From the NCBI RefSeq assembly GCF_900231165.1, contig NZ_LT960614.1, positions 3,349,501 to 3,413,500 on the forward strand: a stretch of 64,000 nucleotides of DNA. The letters are read 5' to 3'. A model generated the notes under the pieces. That model ran no database searches and was not told where the DNA came from. It saw only the letters and a list, made by a program, of their open reading frames with translations. This stretch comes from Hartmannibacter diazotrophicus. Its GTDB lineage: Bacteria > Pseudomonadota > Alphaproteobacteria > Rhizobiales > Pleomorphomonadaceae. Below are positions 7,725-17,158 of this stretch, in pieces. Numbering within the stretch: the stretch's first letter is position 1; each line of letters begins with the position of its first letter. The translations under genes and the position numbers were made by a program.

Positions 7725-9116
7725 ATGATGACGACACGAGATCCAGCGCTCGACGCGCTTGCGGCCCTGCTTGGTGAAAGCGGCATCCTGCTCGGCCCGG
7801 CCGATTGCGCGCGCTATGCGACGGACGTGTCGGGAGAGCGCGGCGAGCTTCCGCGAGCCGTCCTTCGCCCGGCCAATACCCAGGACCTTTCAGAAGTCAT
7901 GCGCCTCTGTCATCGCCATGGTCTGCCGGTCGTTCCGCAGGGCGGCAGGACGGGGCTTTCCGGCGGAGCGAGCTGCCTTGATGGCAATCTCGTTCTCTCG
8001 CTCGAGCGCATGACCGGTGTCATTGCCATCGATCCCGACGCGCTGACGCTCGTTGCCTGGGCCGGGACGCCGCTGCAAACCGTTCAGGAGGCGGCCCGGG
8101 AGCGCGGACTGGAGTATCCGGTCGACATCGGGTCGCGCAGCACGGCCACGATCGGCGGCACGATCGCCACCAATGCCGGCGGCATCCGCGTCATCCGGCA
8201 TGGCATGACCCGGCAGAACATCCTCGGCCTTGAGGTTGTGCTGGCCAACGGCACGATCCTTTCCGATCTCAATGAGCTGCCGAAGAACAATGCCGGATAC
8301 GACCTGAAGCAACTCTTCATCGGCAGTGAGGGCACGCTGGGCATCGTCACCCGCGCCGTCATGAAACTTGTGCCTGCGACGACGCATGCCAACACCGCTC
8401 TCTTGGGCCTTTCGGACTACGGCGCTGCGCTCGACCTGCTTGGCTCGGCCCGCAGGCGTTTCGGCCCGCAGCTAGTCGCCTTCGAAGGCATGTGGCCTTC
8501 CTACTGGGACTTCGTCTGTGAGGAAGCAAAGCTCGTCCGGCCGCCCTTATCCGGACGCCATGGACTATATGTGCTCCTGGAAACGGCGCATGAAGGCGCC
8601 TCCGGAGAAGAGGCGTTCGAGGCCTGGCTCGGCCACTGCCTTGAGAACGAACTGGTCGAGGACGGCGTGATCGCAAAATCTCTCGCCGAGACACGGTCGA
8701 TCTGGGCGGTCCGGGAAGCGGTCGGGGAACTCGACGCCGCTTTCGGCGCCCATATCAACTTCGACCTTGGCATCGTTCCATCGCGGCTTGGTTCCTTCAT
8801 CGAGGCCTGCGACCGTGCGCTTGCTGCCTTCGTCGACTGCCGCAGCCTCCATGTCGGCCATATGGGCGACGGCAATCTGCATCTGATCGTCTCAACCGGA
8901 AGCAGAGGGCCGCAAGAGGTTCACGAGATCGAGAACGTCATCTATGGCCTTGTCGGCGAATGGCATGGAACCGTTACCGCAGAGCACGGTGTCGGCACCC
9001 TTAAGCGGCACTGGCTGAGTCGCTGTCGCGATGAAAGTCAGATCGCGGTCATGACGCGTCTGAAGGCGTTGTTCGATCCCTTCGGACGGCTCAATCCTGG
9101 TAAGATTTTTGAATAG
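7725..9116 (+). CDS. FAD-linked oxidase, GlcD / D-2-hydroxyacid dehydrogenase type
   Basis: This 463-residue flavoprotein has the PCMH FAD-binding segment PQGGRTGLSGGAS, the pyrophosphate loop region TIGGTIATNAGG, and the C-terminal metal/substrate segment VGHMGDGNLH followed by TAEHGVGTLKRHWL. Members oxidise D-lactate, glycolate or D-2-hydroxyglutarate and pass electrons to ETF, cytochrome or quinone. It is divergent from the LysR gene. The stop lies only 7 bases before a mini-IS, so no downstream partner (GlcE/F) is present. The exact hydroxyacid cannot be read from sequence. Confidence 0.88.
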   Translation: MMTTRDPALDALAALLGESGILLGPADCARYATDVSGERGELPRAVLRPANTQDLSEVMRLCHRHGLPVVPQGGRTGLSGGASCLDGNLVLSLERMTGVIAIDPDALTLVAWAGTPLQTVQEAARERGLEYPVDIGSRSTATIGGTIATNAGGIRVIRHGMTRQNILGLEVVLANGTILSDLNELPKNNAGYDLKQLFIGSEGTLGIVTRAVMKLVPATTHANTALLGLSDYGAALDLLGSARRRFGPQLVAFEGMWPSYWDFVCEEAKLVRPPLSGRHGLYVLLETAHEGASGEEAFEAWLGHCLENELVEDGVIAKSLAETRSIWAVREAVGELDAAFGAHINFDLGIVPSRLGSFIEACDRALAAFVDCRSLHVGHMGDGNLHLIVSTGSRGPQEVHEIENVIYGLVGEWHGTVTAEHGVGTLKRHWLSRCRDESQIAVMTRLKALFDPFGRLNPGKIFE

Positions 9117-9123
9117 GACGAAC

Positions 9124-9492
9124 TGGAGTTGGAGTTCGCCCGGTTTCGTGGACGGTTAGACGCTGGCAGATTGTAGCCGCTCGATTTGCCTCCATTCGTC
9201 GGCTATGGGTGACTGGTATCCGAGCGCAGAATGACGCCGGGCAGGATTGTACCGCGCCTCGATGAACTCGAAGATCGCCATCCGTGCATCCGCCTGCTTG
9301 ACCCAGCCATGGATCGTCGCAACGCACGGCTCGAACTCACGCGCAAGGCTTTCAACGCAACGCACGGCTCGCGCCAGAGTGATAATCTGTTCCCAGAATT
9401 CCGCAGGGTACGGGATCCAGCTTCTCGGCATGAAAAACACTCTCCTTCACGATCGGAAAAGTGTCCATCAAACCGGGGGAACTCCAACTCCA
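9124..9492. mobile_element. 369-bp internally deleted IS3-family element (MITE-like)
   Basis: Terminal inverted repeats of 30 bp (9124-9153 and 9463-9492) match at 27 of 30 positions and begin TGGAGTTGGAGTT on each strand, with the TG...CA ends usual for IS3 elements. The interior holds one open frame in which the transposase helix-turn-helix is joined in frame to the extreme C-terminus of the integrase subunit. I see no flanking target duplication. Since both ends are intact but the DDE core is missing, the element could only move with transposase supplied in trans. Confidence 0.75.
9156..9440 (-). pseudogene. IS3-family transposase remnant: OrfA head fused to OrfB tail
   Basis: This 94-residue frame begins with the OrfA DNA-binding region (SLAREFEPCVATIHGWVKQAD) and passes without a frameshift into the OrfB C-terminal signature (YNPARRHSALGYQSP). 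The leucine zipper, DDE catalytic domain and frameshift window are deleted, leaving a small DNA-binding protein at most. It sits inside intact terminal repeats. The in-frame junction may be chance (one in three) or selected. Transposase activity is excluded by the missing catalytic residues. Confidence 0.75.
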
Positions 9493-9514
9493 GGTCGATC
9501 ATGCGCTGCATGAT

Positions 9515-10480
9515 CTAGAGCCAAGCAACATCAGCACCGGCCGCCCAAGGCGCCGATACGGCCTCGAGATTGCGGATGAGCGAAGAGACTTTCGCCGTGC
9601 CGATCAGGGTCGAGGCAGCCAGCGGATGGGCCAGGGCGAAACGGAGCGCCGCGGTGGCGAGCGGCACGCCGGCGGCTTCCGCGCGGCGTTGCAGAGCGCC
9701 GACCTTTTCAAGAACGTCTTCAGGAGCCGGACCATAGTCATAATGCGCGCCGGGCACCGGACCGGTCGCGAGAATGCCGGAGTTGAAAATGCCGCCGAGC
9801 ACGAGGCTCACATTCTTCTTTCGGCAGAGCGGCACCAGACGATCCTCTGCCGACCGGTCGAGCAGGGTGAGCCGCCCGGCGAGCAAAATGATGTCGATAT
9901 CCGTCTCGGCCATGATGTCGAGGCAGACCTCGTTTTCGTTCACGCCGAGGCCGAAGGCGCCGATGCGCCCGGCGTCCTTCAGCTTGCGAAGCCGGTCGAA
10001 GCCGCTGCCCATGAGGTCGGCCATGTGGCGGGCATTGTCCTCGCCGTGCGTATAGGTGCCGATGTCGTGGACATAGACGATCTCGATGCGCGACGTGCCG
10101 AGCCGCTCGCAGCTCTGCTCGAACGAGGCTTCGATGCCGTCGCCCGAATAGTCATAGCGCACGGCGTTCGCCAGCGGCTCGATGAAGCCGTCGGCCTCAG
10201 CGAGCGCCGGCCCGGGCGAAAGCAGACGGCCGACCTTGCTGGAAAGGACGTAGTCGCCGCGCTCGCGCCCCTTGAGAAACCGGCCGAGCCGCTGTTCCGA
10301 AAGGCCGCGGCCATAATGCGGTGCCGTGTCGAAATAGCGGATGCCGCGATCCCAGGCGCAAGCGAGGACGGCCTCGGCGGTCTCGTCATCGACCTTGCGG
10401 AAGAGGTTGCCGATGCCGGCACATCCGAACGAGATCTCTGTCACCTGGACCGCCGTGCGGCCAATGGGATTGGTTTTCAC
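9515..10480 (-). CDS. aldo/keto reductase, L-fucose/L-galactose (D-threo-aldose) dehydrogenase type
   Basis: This 321-residue single-domain NAD(P) oxidoreductase carries the AKR tetrad: Asp and Tyr in FDTAPHYGRG, Lys in VLSSKVGR, and His in VYVHDIGTY. The sequence pattern is that of the branch containing D-threo-aldose 1-dehydrogenase, pyridoxal dehydrogenase and plant L-galactose dehydrogenase, which oxidise the anomeric carbon to a lactone. It starts at GTG, overlapping the stop of the upstream tagaturonate-reductase-like gene (GTGA), with the ribosome site GAGGAGG. In context it should be the first oxidation of the imported aldose. Which hexose is used is inferred. Confidence 0.85.
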   Translation of the reverse strand: MKTNPIGRTAVQVTEISFGCAGIGNLFRKVDDETAEAVLACAWDRGIRYFDTAPHYGRGLSEQRLGRFLKGRERGDYVLSSKVGRLLSPGPALAEADGFIEPLANAVRYDYSGDGIEASFEQSCERLGTSRIEIVYVHDIGTYTHGEDNARHMADLMGSGFDRLRKLKDAGRIGAFGLGVNENEVCLDIMAETDIDIILLAGRLTLLDRSAEDRLVPLCRKKNVSLVLGGIFNSGILATGPVPGAHYDYGPAPEDVLEKVGALQRRAEAAGVPLATAALRFALAHPLAASTLIGTAKVSSLIRNLEAVSAPWAAGADVAWL

Positions 10481-11592
10481 GAAGCCTCCTCATCGCAGAT
10501 TCTTTTCAGACGCGGCTGACTGTCCTCATCAACCCCGAGCCCTTTGCTCCACTCGCGAAACGCGCCTATTCGACGGCGGATCTTCTCGGCGTGATTTTGG
10601 GCGATGTCCGAAAGCCGGTGAACCAGGAACGGATTGGCAAAGCGGCTGAGCGTGACCTCAACGTAGTCGCGGGCGTCTGCGCCGTAGCCGGCGGCGAGGA
10701 ATGTGGGAAGCACCTCCGTTTCATAGAGGTCTTCCAGATCGGTCCGGATGGCGGCATCGGCCATCTCCCCGCGCACCAGCCGTCCTTTGTCGCCTCCGCG
10801 CCTCAGCCAGCCGGCGACGAGGTAGGTATGGCCGAGGTTGAGGATGTGCAGCTTCAGCTTCTCGATACGTTCCAGATCGGGCACCACCTTTATGGCCGCA
10901 TGGGAACAGGGCAGGACCAGACCTGCGGCTTCCTCGATGGCCCAGAGAGCATAGGGTTCAGCCACAGCGCCTGCCGGCTCCAGCGCTTCCGATACGATGC
11001 GGTCGACCAGCGAATTGGCGAAGACGACCTCATCGCTCACCCATGCAGAGAAATCCGCTGACAAGGGCCCGGCCAACTCCAGAACGCGGTCGCGGAGCCG
11101 GTCGCCGTTGCTTGCGATCAGTTCGGCCGGCATGACGGTGAGTGGCCGACATCCGGCCTTGAAGCGGGCGAGCAGAAGTTGCGTCAGCTTGGCCGGATAA
11201 GACATGCCTTGCGCAAAGTCGGGCAGATGATCGGCCGGCTGCGGGCTCCACCCTGAATCGCTCGTGTTGGAGAGGATGATCTCGGCTTCCTCAACGGCAA
11301 TTCGCACAATCTCCGGCCAGTCGCTCTCGGTGGTCAGAGCACGGACGATGCTGGTCACCCGGACCTCGCGTTGCACCGCCTCTCCGTTCTCAAGGCCCTT
11401 GATGATGACCGGATAGCCGCCGGGCGCCGCCAACGCCTCGAGCCGCAGGCGCCGGGCGGGGTCGCCGCTCGACTGCACCACCGTGATCGGCCCCAGCGCC
11501 CTGCCCTCCGCCATCGCTTCCGAGACAAACAGATCGGCGTGAGCCTGCAGAAAGCGGCTCGTTCCAAATTGCAGGATAGGGGTCATTGACAC
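10477..11592 (-). CDS. mannitol-dehydrogenase-family reductase, tagaturonate reductase (UxaB)-like
   Basis: This protein of about 371 residues has the family start ILQFGTSRFLQAHADLF, corresponding to the QFGxGxFxRAF motif of UxaB/UxuB/MtlD, and an NTSDSGW segment. It is shorter than E. coli UxaB (about 480). UxaB reduces D-tagaturonate to D-altronate with NADH, which would feed the altronate dehydratase encoded nearby. I chose the GTG at 11592 because GGAG lies six bases upstream; ATG at 11586 is an alternative. It is divergent from the lactonase gene at 11687 and coupled to the aldo/keto reductase gene. Confidence 0.8.
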   Translation of the reverse strand: MSMTPILQFGTSRFLQAHADLFVSEAMAEGRALGPITVVQSSGDPARRLRLEALAAPGGYPVIIKGLENGEAVQREVRVTSIVRALTTESDWPEIVRIAVEEAEIILSNTSDSGWSPQPADHLPDFAQGMSYPAKLTQLLLARFKAGCRPLTVMPAELIASNGDRLRDRVLELAGPLSADFSAWVSDEVVFANSLVDRIVSEALEPAGAVAEPYALWAIEEAAGLVLPCSHAAIKVVPDLERIEKLKLHILNLGHTYLVAGWLRRGGDKGRLVRGEMADAAIRTDLEDLYETEVLPTFLAAGYGADARDYVEVTLSRFANPFLVHRLSDIAQNHAEKIRRRIGAFREWSKGLGVDEDSQPRLKRICDEEAS

Positions 11593-11686
11593 GGCCGGCT
11601 CCAACTCGCTAAATGTTCTTAATCATAAAATACAATCTGTCAAGCGGCGGATTGAGGCCCTCTCGGGGCGAAGAGCGGAGGACCGG

Positions 11687-12523
11687 ATGATCGACGCGCA
11701 TCAGCATTTCTGGACGCTTTCGCGCGGGGATTATCCGTGGCCGAACGAGACTGTCGCACCGATCTTCCGCGACTTTTCGCCAGACGATCTGCGCCCGCTT
11801 CTGGCGCATGCCGGCGTCGAGCAGACGGTGCTGGTGCAGGCCACCGACACCGTGGCCGAAACCGAATTTCTTCTTGAACTGGCGGACGCCAATGCGTTCG
11901 TGGCCGGCGTCGTTGGCTGGGTGGATCTCTCCGCCCCAACGGCGATCGAAACCATCGATCGGCTGCGTGAAAGCCGTTGGCTCAAGGGCCTCCGGCCGAT
12001 GTTGCAGAACATCGAGGACACGAACTGGATCCTGCGGCCCGAAATCCAGCCCGCTCTCGCTCACATGGCGAAGAAGGGCCTTCGCTTCGACGCGCTGATC
12101 CAGCCGCGCCATCTGAAGCCGCTCCTTGAGGTCGCGCGCGCGCACCCGGAGCTGAACATCGTCGTCGATCATGTCGCCAAGCCGCACATGGGTGGCGGCC
12201 GGGCGCCCGATCCGGCCTGGCTTCAGGGCATGCTGGCCTTGGCCGGCCGTGCCAATGTCTGGTGCAAGCTGTCCGGCATGGTGACCGAAATCGGTCCGCA
12301 GTGGCAGCCAGGGGATATCGGTCCTTTCGCAAGACATGTGCTCGATGCATTCGGCCCAGCGCGAACCATGTGGGGGTCGGACTGGCCGGTCGTGGATCTT
12401 GCCAGCGATTACCAGACATGGGTCGAAACCGCGCGGATCCTGACTGCCGACTTGAATGAGATGGACCGCGAGCGCGTTTTCGAGGGTACGGCACGCGCGT
12501 TCTACGGCCTCGAACAGGCGTGA
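11687..12523 (+). CDS. amidohydrolase_2 family sugar lactonase (L-fucono/galactono-lactonase-like)
   Basis: This 278-residue TIM-barrel hydrolase of the cog3618/amidohydrolase_2 group starts MIDAHQHFW and has the WGSDWPV segment near its end, with a barrel-strand His in VVDHVAKPH. Characterised relatives hydrolyse L-fucono-, L-rhamnono- and galactono-1,5-lactones. It has a good ribosome site (GCGGAGGACCGG) and is divergent from the aldo/keto reductase operon, whose lactone product it would open to the aldonate. Other amidohydrolase_2 substrates cannot be excluded by sequence alone. Confidence 0.85.
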   Translation: MIDAHQHFWTLSRGDYPWPNETVAPIFRDFSPDDLRPLLAHAGVEQTVLVQATDTVAETEFLLELADANAFVAGVVGWVDLSAPTAIETIDRLRESRWLKGLRPMLQNIEDTNWILRPEIQPALAHMAKKGLRFDALIQPRHLKPLLEVARAHPELNIVVDHVAKPHMGGGRAPDPAWLQGMLALAGRANVWCKLSGMVTEIGPQWQPGDIGPFARHVLDAFGPARTMWGSDWPVVDLASDYQTWVETARILTADLNEMDRERVFEGTARAFYGLEQA

Positions 12524-12735
12524 GTTTCGTCGCAGCGACTTGCGCCACGCGGAGGGGTATGGAAGCGCCCTCCTCTCCGCCCCCTGCCGGTGACCATGAG
12601 GCATGATGGCTTCGGTCACGCCTACTCTCCTCGACGCAGTGTGTTGCCAGAGCATTTCCGTCATTCACCGAGACGCTGAAATTCTCTATCGTATTGTTTT
12701 GTATAACTATTCGACCAAGACTCCGGCATCCGCTT

Positions 12736-13776
12736 CTACTGGGCGCCCTTGCAACCGAAGCGCATGCGCGCGCCGAATGTCGCTCTCGGCGCGATCATGA
12801 TCGCCTGGCCGTTGGTGAGCCCGGCATTGCGACCATCAGGCGGGGCGCTGGCCGGCAGCGAAAAGCCGATGGCCTGCCGGTCGCTGCTGCGCGTGATCCA
12901 TCGGATCGAAAAGGGTAGTTCATCCGGCCGGTGGCGAACGAAGTCGGCAGAGCCGTCCGGATGCTGCTGCTGGGCCTCGGCCCAGCCGTCGGCGCCCGCA
13001 GGCGGGCGCAGGGTCATCACCATTTCCGGCTCGACCCGTTCGGCGTGGCCTATCCTGCGATGAAGCGAGGGATCGGCGGCAAGCGCCTCGTGCCAGGCAC
13101 GGATTTCGGCCGGCGTGTCATCCAGCAAATCTGGCTTGCGCAGGACGATCTGGCACCGGTCGTCCGTAAGGCTGTCGACGATGCGCGCGCCGCCAACCGG
13201 TCGAAAATTGATGTGGCCGAGATAGAAGAATGGCAGAACGGAACCCGCCTTGTTCTCGACGTCGAAGCTGACCTCGATCTCCGTGGCGCCGGCACGAAGC
13301 CGCAGGCGCGGGCGCATTTCGAAATGATGGCTGAAGGCACGCCGTTCGCGGCCGATGCCCGTGAGCTCCACCCAGTCGCCCATCTCGTCGGAGCCGAAAT
13401 GCAACTCGGCGATCTCATACGGCATGTTCGGGAGTTCGCCATGCAGCGGATGGTCATCTTCCGGGCCGGGATTGCCCATCGCCGTACCACCGCAATGGAG
13501 GAAGAACGCGCCGTAGGTCGCAAGATAGTCCCGCGTCGGCAGGGGCTGGTCGAACCAGGTCTCCATGGTCAGACGGCGATTCAGGAACTCAGCGTCCCAG
13601 ATCTGCTGGCCCTGAAAGGGCAGCAGGACAATTCGGCCCACCCCGTTGTCGATTTCAAGCCCCGCCACCCCGGAGGCGTAGCGAAAGGCGGTGGCCGAAA
13701 GCTCGCCGTTGCGGACAAGCAAGCGCCGGTTGGCCTGGAACATGCCGTCGTGCAGCCGAAGCGTCGTGACGCCCAT
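12736..13776 (-). CDS. aldose 1-epimerase-like protein (galactose mutarotase superfamily)
   Basis: This 346-residue protein is rich in beta-strand, with segments typical of mutarotase-like proteins (VELTGIGRERRAFSHHFEMRPRL, VENKAGSVLPFFYLGHINF). It probably belongs to the DUF4432/aldose-epimerase-like group rather than to classical GalM. It is the last gene of the transporter-dehydrogenase-dehydratase operon, 8 bases after the altronate dehydratase stop. Its likely role is anomer interconversion of the imported sugar, so that the aldose dehydrogenase gets its preferred anomer. Catalytic residues were not assigned with confidence. Confidence 0.72.
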   Translation of the reverse strand: MGVTTLRLHDGMFQANRRLLVRNGELSATAFRYASGVAGLEIDNGVGRIVLLPFQGQQIWDAEFLNRRLTMETWFDQPLPTRDYLATYGAFFLHCGGTAMGNPGPEDDHPLHGELPNMPYEIAELHFGSDEMGDWVELTGIGRERRAFSHHFEMRPRLRLRAGATEIEVSFDVENKAGSVLPFFYLGHINFRPVGGARIVDSLTDDRCQIVLRKPDLLDDTPAEIRAWHEALAADPSLHRRIGHAERVEPEMVMTLRPPAGADGWAEAQQQHPDGSADFVRHRPDELPFSIRWITRSSDRQAIGFSLPASAPPDGRNAGLTNGQAIMIAPRATFGARMRFGCKGAQ

Positions 13777-13784
13777 GGCCCGGC

Positions 13785-15287
13785 CTACATCACGGCGCCG
13801 AGCTGCCAGGGCACGAATTCAACCCTGCCGAAGCCCTGCGCCTCACTCTTGGTCGGCTGTCCCGAGGCGACGTCGAGCATCATGCGGTAGATGTCCTCGC
13901 CCTTTTCGGCGACCGGCACGCCGTCGATGATATCGCCGCAGTTGATGTCCATGTCTTCGGACATCCGCGCCCAAAGATCGTTGTTGGTGGCGATCTTGAT
14001 GCAGGGAACCGGACGGTAGCCGGAGACTGATCCGCGTCCCGTGGTGAAGACGATGAGGTTCGCGCCGGAGGCCACCTGACCGGTCACCGAACAGGGATCG
14101 TAGCCCGGGCTGTCCATGAAGACGAAGCCCCTGGAGCGGATCGGTTCGGCATATTTATAGACTGCGGTCAGAGGCGCCGAGCCGCCCTTGGCGACCGCGC
14201 CGAGCGATTTTTCCAGGATCGTTGTCAGTCCCCCTCGCTTATTGCCGGGCGAGGGATTGTTGTCCATGTGTCCGCCGTGACGGGCGCAATAGGCCTCCCA
14301 CCAGCCGATGCGCTCCATCAGCGCGGCGGCGACCTGCGGCGTGGCGCGGCGGGTCAGCAGATGTTCGGCGCCATAGATTTCCGACGTTTCGGAGAGGATC
14401 GTCGTGCCGCCTTGGGCAACGACCAGGTCAGACGCCACGCCGAGCGCGGGGTTGGCCGTGATGCCCGAAAGACCGTCCGAACCGCCGCATTGCAGGCCGA
14501 TGACCAGATGCTCGGCCGAGACGGGTTCCCGCTGCGTCCTGTTGGCCTCCTCGGCGAGTTCGCGGAGCACCGGCAGTGCAGTCTCGATGGTCTTGCGCGT
14601 GCCGCCAGACTGCTGGATCGTCAGGAAGCGAAACCGCTTGGGATCGCGCATTTCCTTGCGTGCGGCCAGCACGGGAAGCTGCATCACCTCGCATCCAAGG
14701 CCGACGAGCAGGATCGCGCCGAAGTTCGGGTGCTGGGCGTAGCCGGCCAGAGTGCGCATCAGTGTCTCGTAGCCCTCGCCCTGGCCCGCCATGCCGCAAC
14801 CTGATCCATGGGCGATCGGGACGACGCCGTCGATGTTGGGAAGGTCCGCCAACAGGCCCGAACGCTCGGCTTCCTCTGCAATGAAATGTGCAACCGACCC
14901 GGAGCAATTCACCGTCGTCAGGATGCCGACGAAATTGCGCGTTCCGGCGCGCCTGTCCGGACGGGGATAGCCGAGAAAGCTGTCGCGGTTTCTTGCCGGC
15001 GCGATGGGCACGACGTCGGACGACCCGGCGTTGCCGCCGCGTTCCGTGCCGACGCCCAGATTCTGGGTGTGCACATGCGCCCCGGCGCGAATGTCCTGCG
15101 TCGCCGCGCCGATGATCTGGCCGTATTTGCGCACGAAGGTGCCGGCCTCGATCGGCATGAGCGCGATCTTGTGCCCCTGCGGCACGGGCTCGGCTGCACC
15201 GGCCTCGCCGGCGTCCAGATCCTTGAGGGCAATGCCGACATTGTCGTCCGGATGGAGCCGCAGGACTTTTGTGATTTCAGGTGTCAT
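13785..15287 (-). CDS. uxaA: altronate dehydratase family (UxaA)
   Basis: This 500-residue protein matches the full-length UxaA layout: an N-terminal SAF-like domain (VLRLHPDDNVGIALKDL) and a C-terminal D-galactarate/altronate dehydratase domain with the conserved regions NCSGSVAHF, GSGCGMAGQGEG, GLQCGGSDGLSG and HMDNNPSPGNKRGGLTT. The iron-dependent enzyme removes water from D-altronate to give 2-keto-3-deoxy-D-gluconate. It overlaps the upstream Zn-dehydrogenase gene by 4 bases. A related aldonate (for example a 6-deoxy acid) is possible, but the gene set around it supports altronate. Confidence 0.9.
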   Translation of the reverse strand: MTPEITKVLRLHPDDNVGIALKDLDAGEAGAAEPVPQGHKIALMPIEAGTFVRKYGQIIGAATQDIRAGAHVHTQNLGVGTERGGNAGSSDVVPIAPARNRDSFLGYPRPDRRAGTRNFVGILTTVNCSGSVAHFIAEEAERSGLLADLPNIDGVVPIAHGSGCGMAGQGEGYETLMRTLAGYAQHPNFGAILLVGLGCEVMQLPVLAARKEMRDPKRFRFLTIQQSGGTRKTIETALPVLRELAEEANRTQREPVSAEHLVIGLQCGGSDGLSGITANPALGVASDLVVAQGGTTILSETSEIYGAEHLLTRRATPQVAAALMERIGWWEAYCARHGGHMDNNPSPGNKRGGLTTILEKSLGAVAKGGSAPLTAVYKYAEPIRSRGFVFMDSPGYDPCSVTGQVASGANLIVFTTGRGSVSGYRPVPCIKIATNNDLWARMSEDMDINCGDIIDGVPVAEKGEDIYRMMLDVASGQPTKSEAQGFGRVEFVPWQLGAVM

Positions 15288-16318
15288 GGACGAACGACTG
15301 CCTTGATCAGCCCGTCGCGATCCCTCGCCAGCGCCGCGAAACGGTCGGGCAGTTCGCTCAGGGACAGTTCGGCCGACAAGAGTGCATCGGTGTCGATCTG
15401 TCCGTCGCGGATCGCGCTCATCACCCGCTCGAAATCCGATTTCAGTGCGTTCCGGCTGCCGACGATCTGGGTTTCCCGCTTGTGAAATTCAGCGTCGTTG
15501 AAGCGGATATCATCCTTGACCACGCTCACCAGCACATAGGTCGATCCGTGCGCGAGCAAGGGAAATCCTGCTTCGATGGCGCGAGCGGAGCCGGTTGCGT
15601 CGAAAACCATGTCGAAGCCGTCGGCAAGGTCGCCCTGGAGGATCGTGGCAGGATCGTTGTGCAGCCTCTCGAAGCCGAATTTGGCTCCGGCAAGGGCAAG
15701 GCGCTCGCGGCTCAGATCCAGCAGGTGCACCTCCGCCCCCTCAAGGCGGGCAAAAAGGGCCGTGCCGACGCCGATGGGTCCTGCACCCGTGACCAGCACC
15801 CGGTCGCCCGCGGCAATGCCCGAGCGAGCCACGGCATGGGCGCCGATGGCGAGGAATTCCACCATCGCGGCCTGAATCTCCGTGAGGCCCTCGGCGCGAT
15901 AGAGGTTGCCGATTGGAACGGCGAGGCGCCCGCACATGCCACCGTCGCGATGAACGCCCAGCACCGCGATGTTGCTGCAGCAATTGGGTTTGCCGCGCCG
16001 GCAGGCGCGACAGGTGCCGCAGGACAGATACGGATTGATGACGACGAGGTCTCCGGCGGAAAACGAGCCGGTGTCCGCAACCAGCCGGCCGCTCAGTTCA
16101 TGCCCGATGACACGGGGATAGGCCAGATAGGGATGCTTGCCCTCGAAGATGTGATAGTCGGTGCCGCAGATGCCGACGGCGCAGATGTCGACCAGCGCCC
16201 ACCCGTCCGGCGCATCTCCCGGCAGGGCGGCCTCGCGCAACTCGAAGCGGCCCGGCTCGACACAGGTGCCGCACAGCATCGTTCCGGTCTCCGGTTTCAT
16301 CCTGTCGACCAGGTTCAT
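15284..16318 (-). CDS. zinc-containing alcohol dehydrogenase, L-galactonate/sorbitol dehydrogenase type
   Basis: This 344-residue medium-chain dehydrogenase has catalytic zinc ligands in [15 protein letters not shown] and VIGHELSG, a four-cysteine structural zinc loop ([16 protein letters not shown]) and a Rossmann GAGPIGVG. It belongs to the L-idonate/L-galactonate/threonine dehydrogenase branch. Oxidising C5 of L-galactonate would give D-tagaturonate, the substrate of the UxaB-like reductase in the same locus. It overlaps the ATPase gene upstream and uxaA downstream, each by 4 bases. The substrate is inferred from neighbours. Confidence 0.85.
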   Translation of the reverse strand: MNLVDRMKPETGTMLCGTCVEPGRFELREAALPGDAPDGWALVDICAVGICGTDYHIFEGKHPYLAYPRVIGHELSGRLVADTGSFSAGDLVVINPYLSCGTCRACRRGKPNCCSNIAVLGVHRDGGMCGRLAVPIGNLYRAEGLTEIQAAMVEFLAIGAHAVARSGIAAGDRVLVTGAGPIGVGTALFARLEGAEVHLLDLSRERLALAGAKFGFERLHNDPATILQGDLADGFDMVFDATGSARAIEAGFPLLAHGSTYVLVSVVKDDIRFNDAEFHKRETQIVGSRNALKSDFERVMSAIRDGQIDTDALLSAELSLSELPDRFAALARDRDGLIKAVVRP

Positions 16319-17088
16319 TGCAAAATTCCCGCGTTACGTGGTGTCCAGCCCTCGGGCAACTCGCCCTTGATGATGAGGCTCAGTACGTCGTCCTTGGTCA
16401 CCTCCTCGATCCGGTAGGCGCCCACATTGTGCCCCCGGTTCATCACCACGAGCCGGTCGCACAGATCGAAGACGTCGTGCATGTCGTGGCTGATGAGGAA
16501 GATGCCGATGCCTTCCTGCTGGAGTTGGCGGATCAGTTCGCCGACCAGGGCCGTCTCGGAAGGGCCGAGCGCGGCTGTGGGCTCGTCCATGATCAGGATC
16601 TTGACGTTGAAGTAGATAGCTCGCGCGATCGCGATCACCTGCCGCTGCCCGCCGGACAGGCGCGAGACGGGATCGCCGAGATTGCGGAAATTCGGATTCA
16701 GCCGGGCAAGCACGCTCTGCGCTTCCGACAGCATCCGCTTGTCGTCGAGGTTGCCCCAACGCGTCTTCAACTCGCGGCCGAGAAAAAGGTTCGCAGGCGC
16801 ATCGAGGTGATCGGCCAGCGCGAGCGTCTGGTAGATTGTCTCGATGCCGAGACCGCGCGCGTCATGCGGCGTTTCGATCTGCCTGTCCGTGCCGCCGACG
16901 CGGATCCGGCCGCCCGTTGGTCGCATGGCACCCGACAGGATGCGCATCAGGCAGGACTTCCCCGCACCATTGTGGCCGAGTACGCCGACCACCTCGCCGG
17001 GATAAAGGTCAAGCGACACCCCGTTGACCGCATGCACGCCGCCAAAGTGCTTTTCGATATTGATCATCTCTACGAGCGGAGTGGTCAT
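16315..17088 (-). CDS. sugar ABC transporter ATP-binding protein (single-domain, FrcA type)
   Basis: This ATPase of about 257 residues belongs to the ribose/fructose importer family, with Walker [10 protein letters not shown], signature LSGGQRQV and Walker [12 protein letters not shown]. It has one nucleotide-binding domain, unlike the double RbsA. The start was set at ATG 17088 (MTTPLVEM); an upstream extension of 41 residues is Arg/Thr-rich and improbable. It lies between the binding-protein gene and the Zn-dehydrogenase gene and overlaps the latter. Together with the permease and binding protein it imports the sugar. Confidence 0.9.
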   Translation of the reverse strand: MTTPLVEMINIEKHFGGVHAVNGVSLDLYPGEVVGVLGHNGAGKSCLMRILSGAMRPTGGRIRVGGTDRQIETPHDARGLGIETIYQTLALADHLDAPANLFLGRELKTRWGNLDDKRMLSEAQSVLARLNPNFRNLGDPVSRLSGGQRQVIAIARAIYFNVKILIMDEPTAALGPSETALVGELIRQLQQEGIGIFLISHDMHDVFDLCDRLVVMNRGHNVGAYRIEEVTKDDVLSLIIKGELPEGWTPRNAGILQ

Positions 17089-17158
17089 GGCCCTGTCCTG
17101 CATGGTCGCATTTGCCGCGAAAGCGGGACGGCGGACGCGCCGTCGTCCCGCCCGTCGG

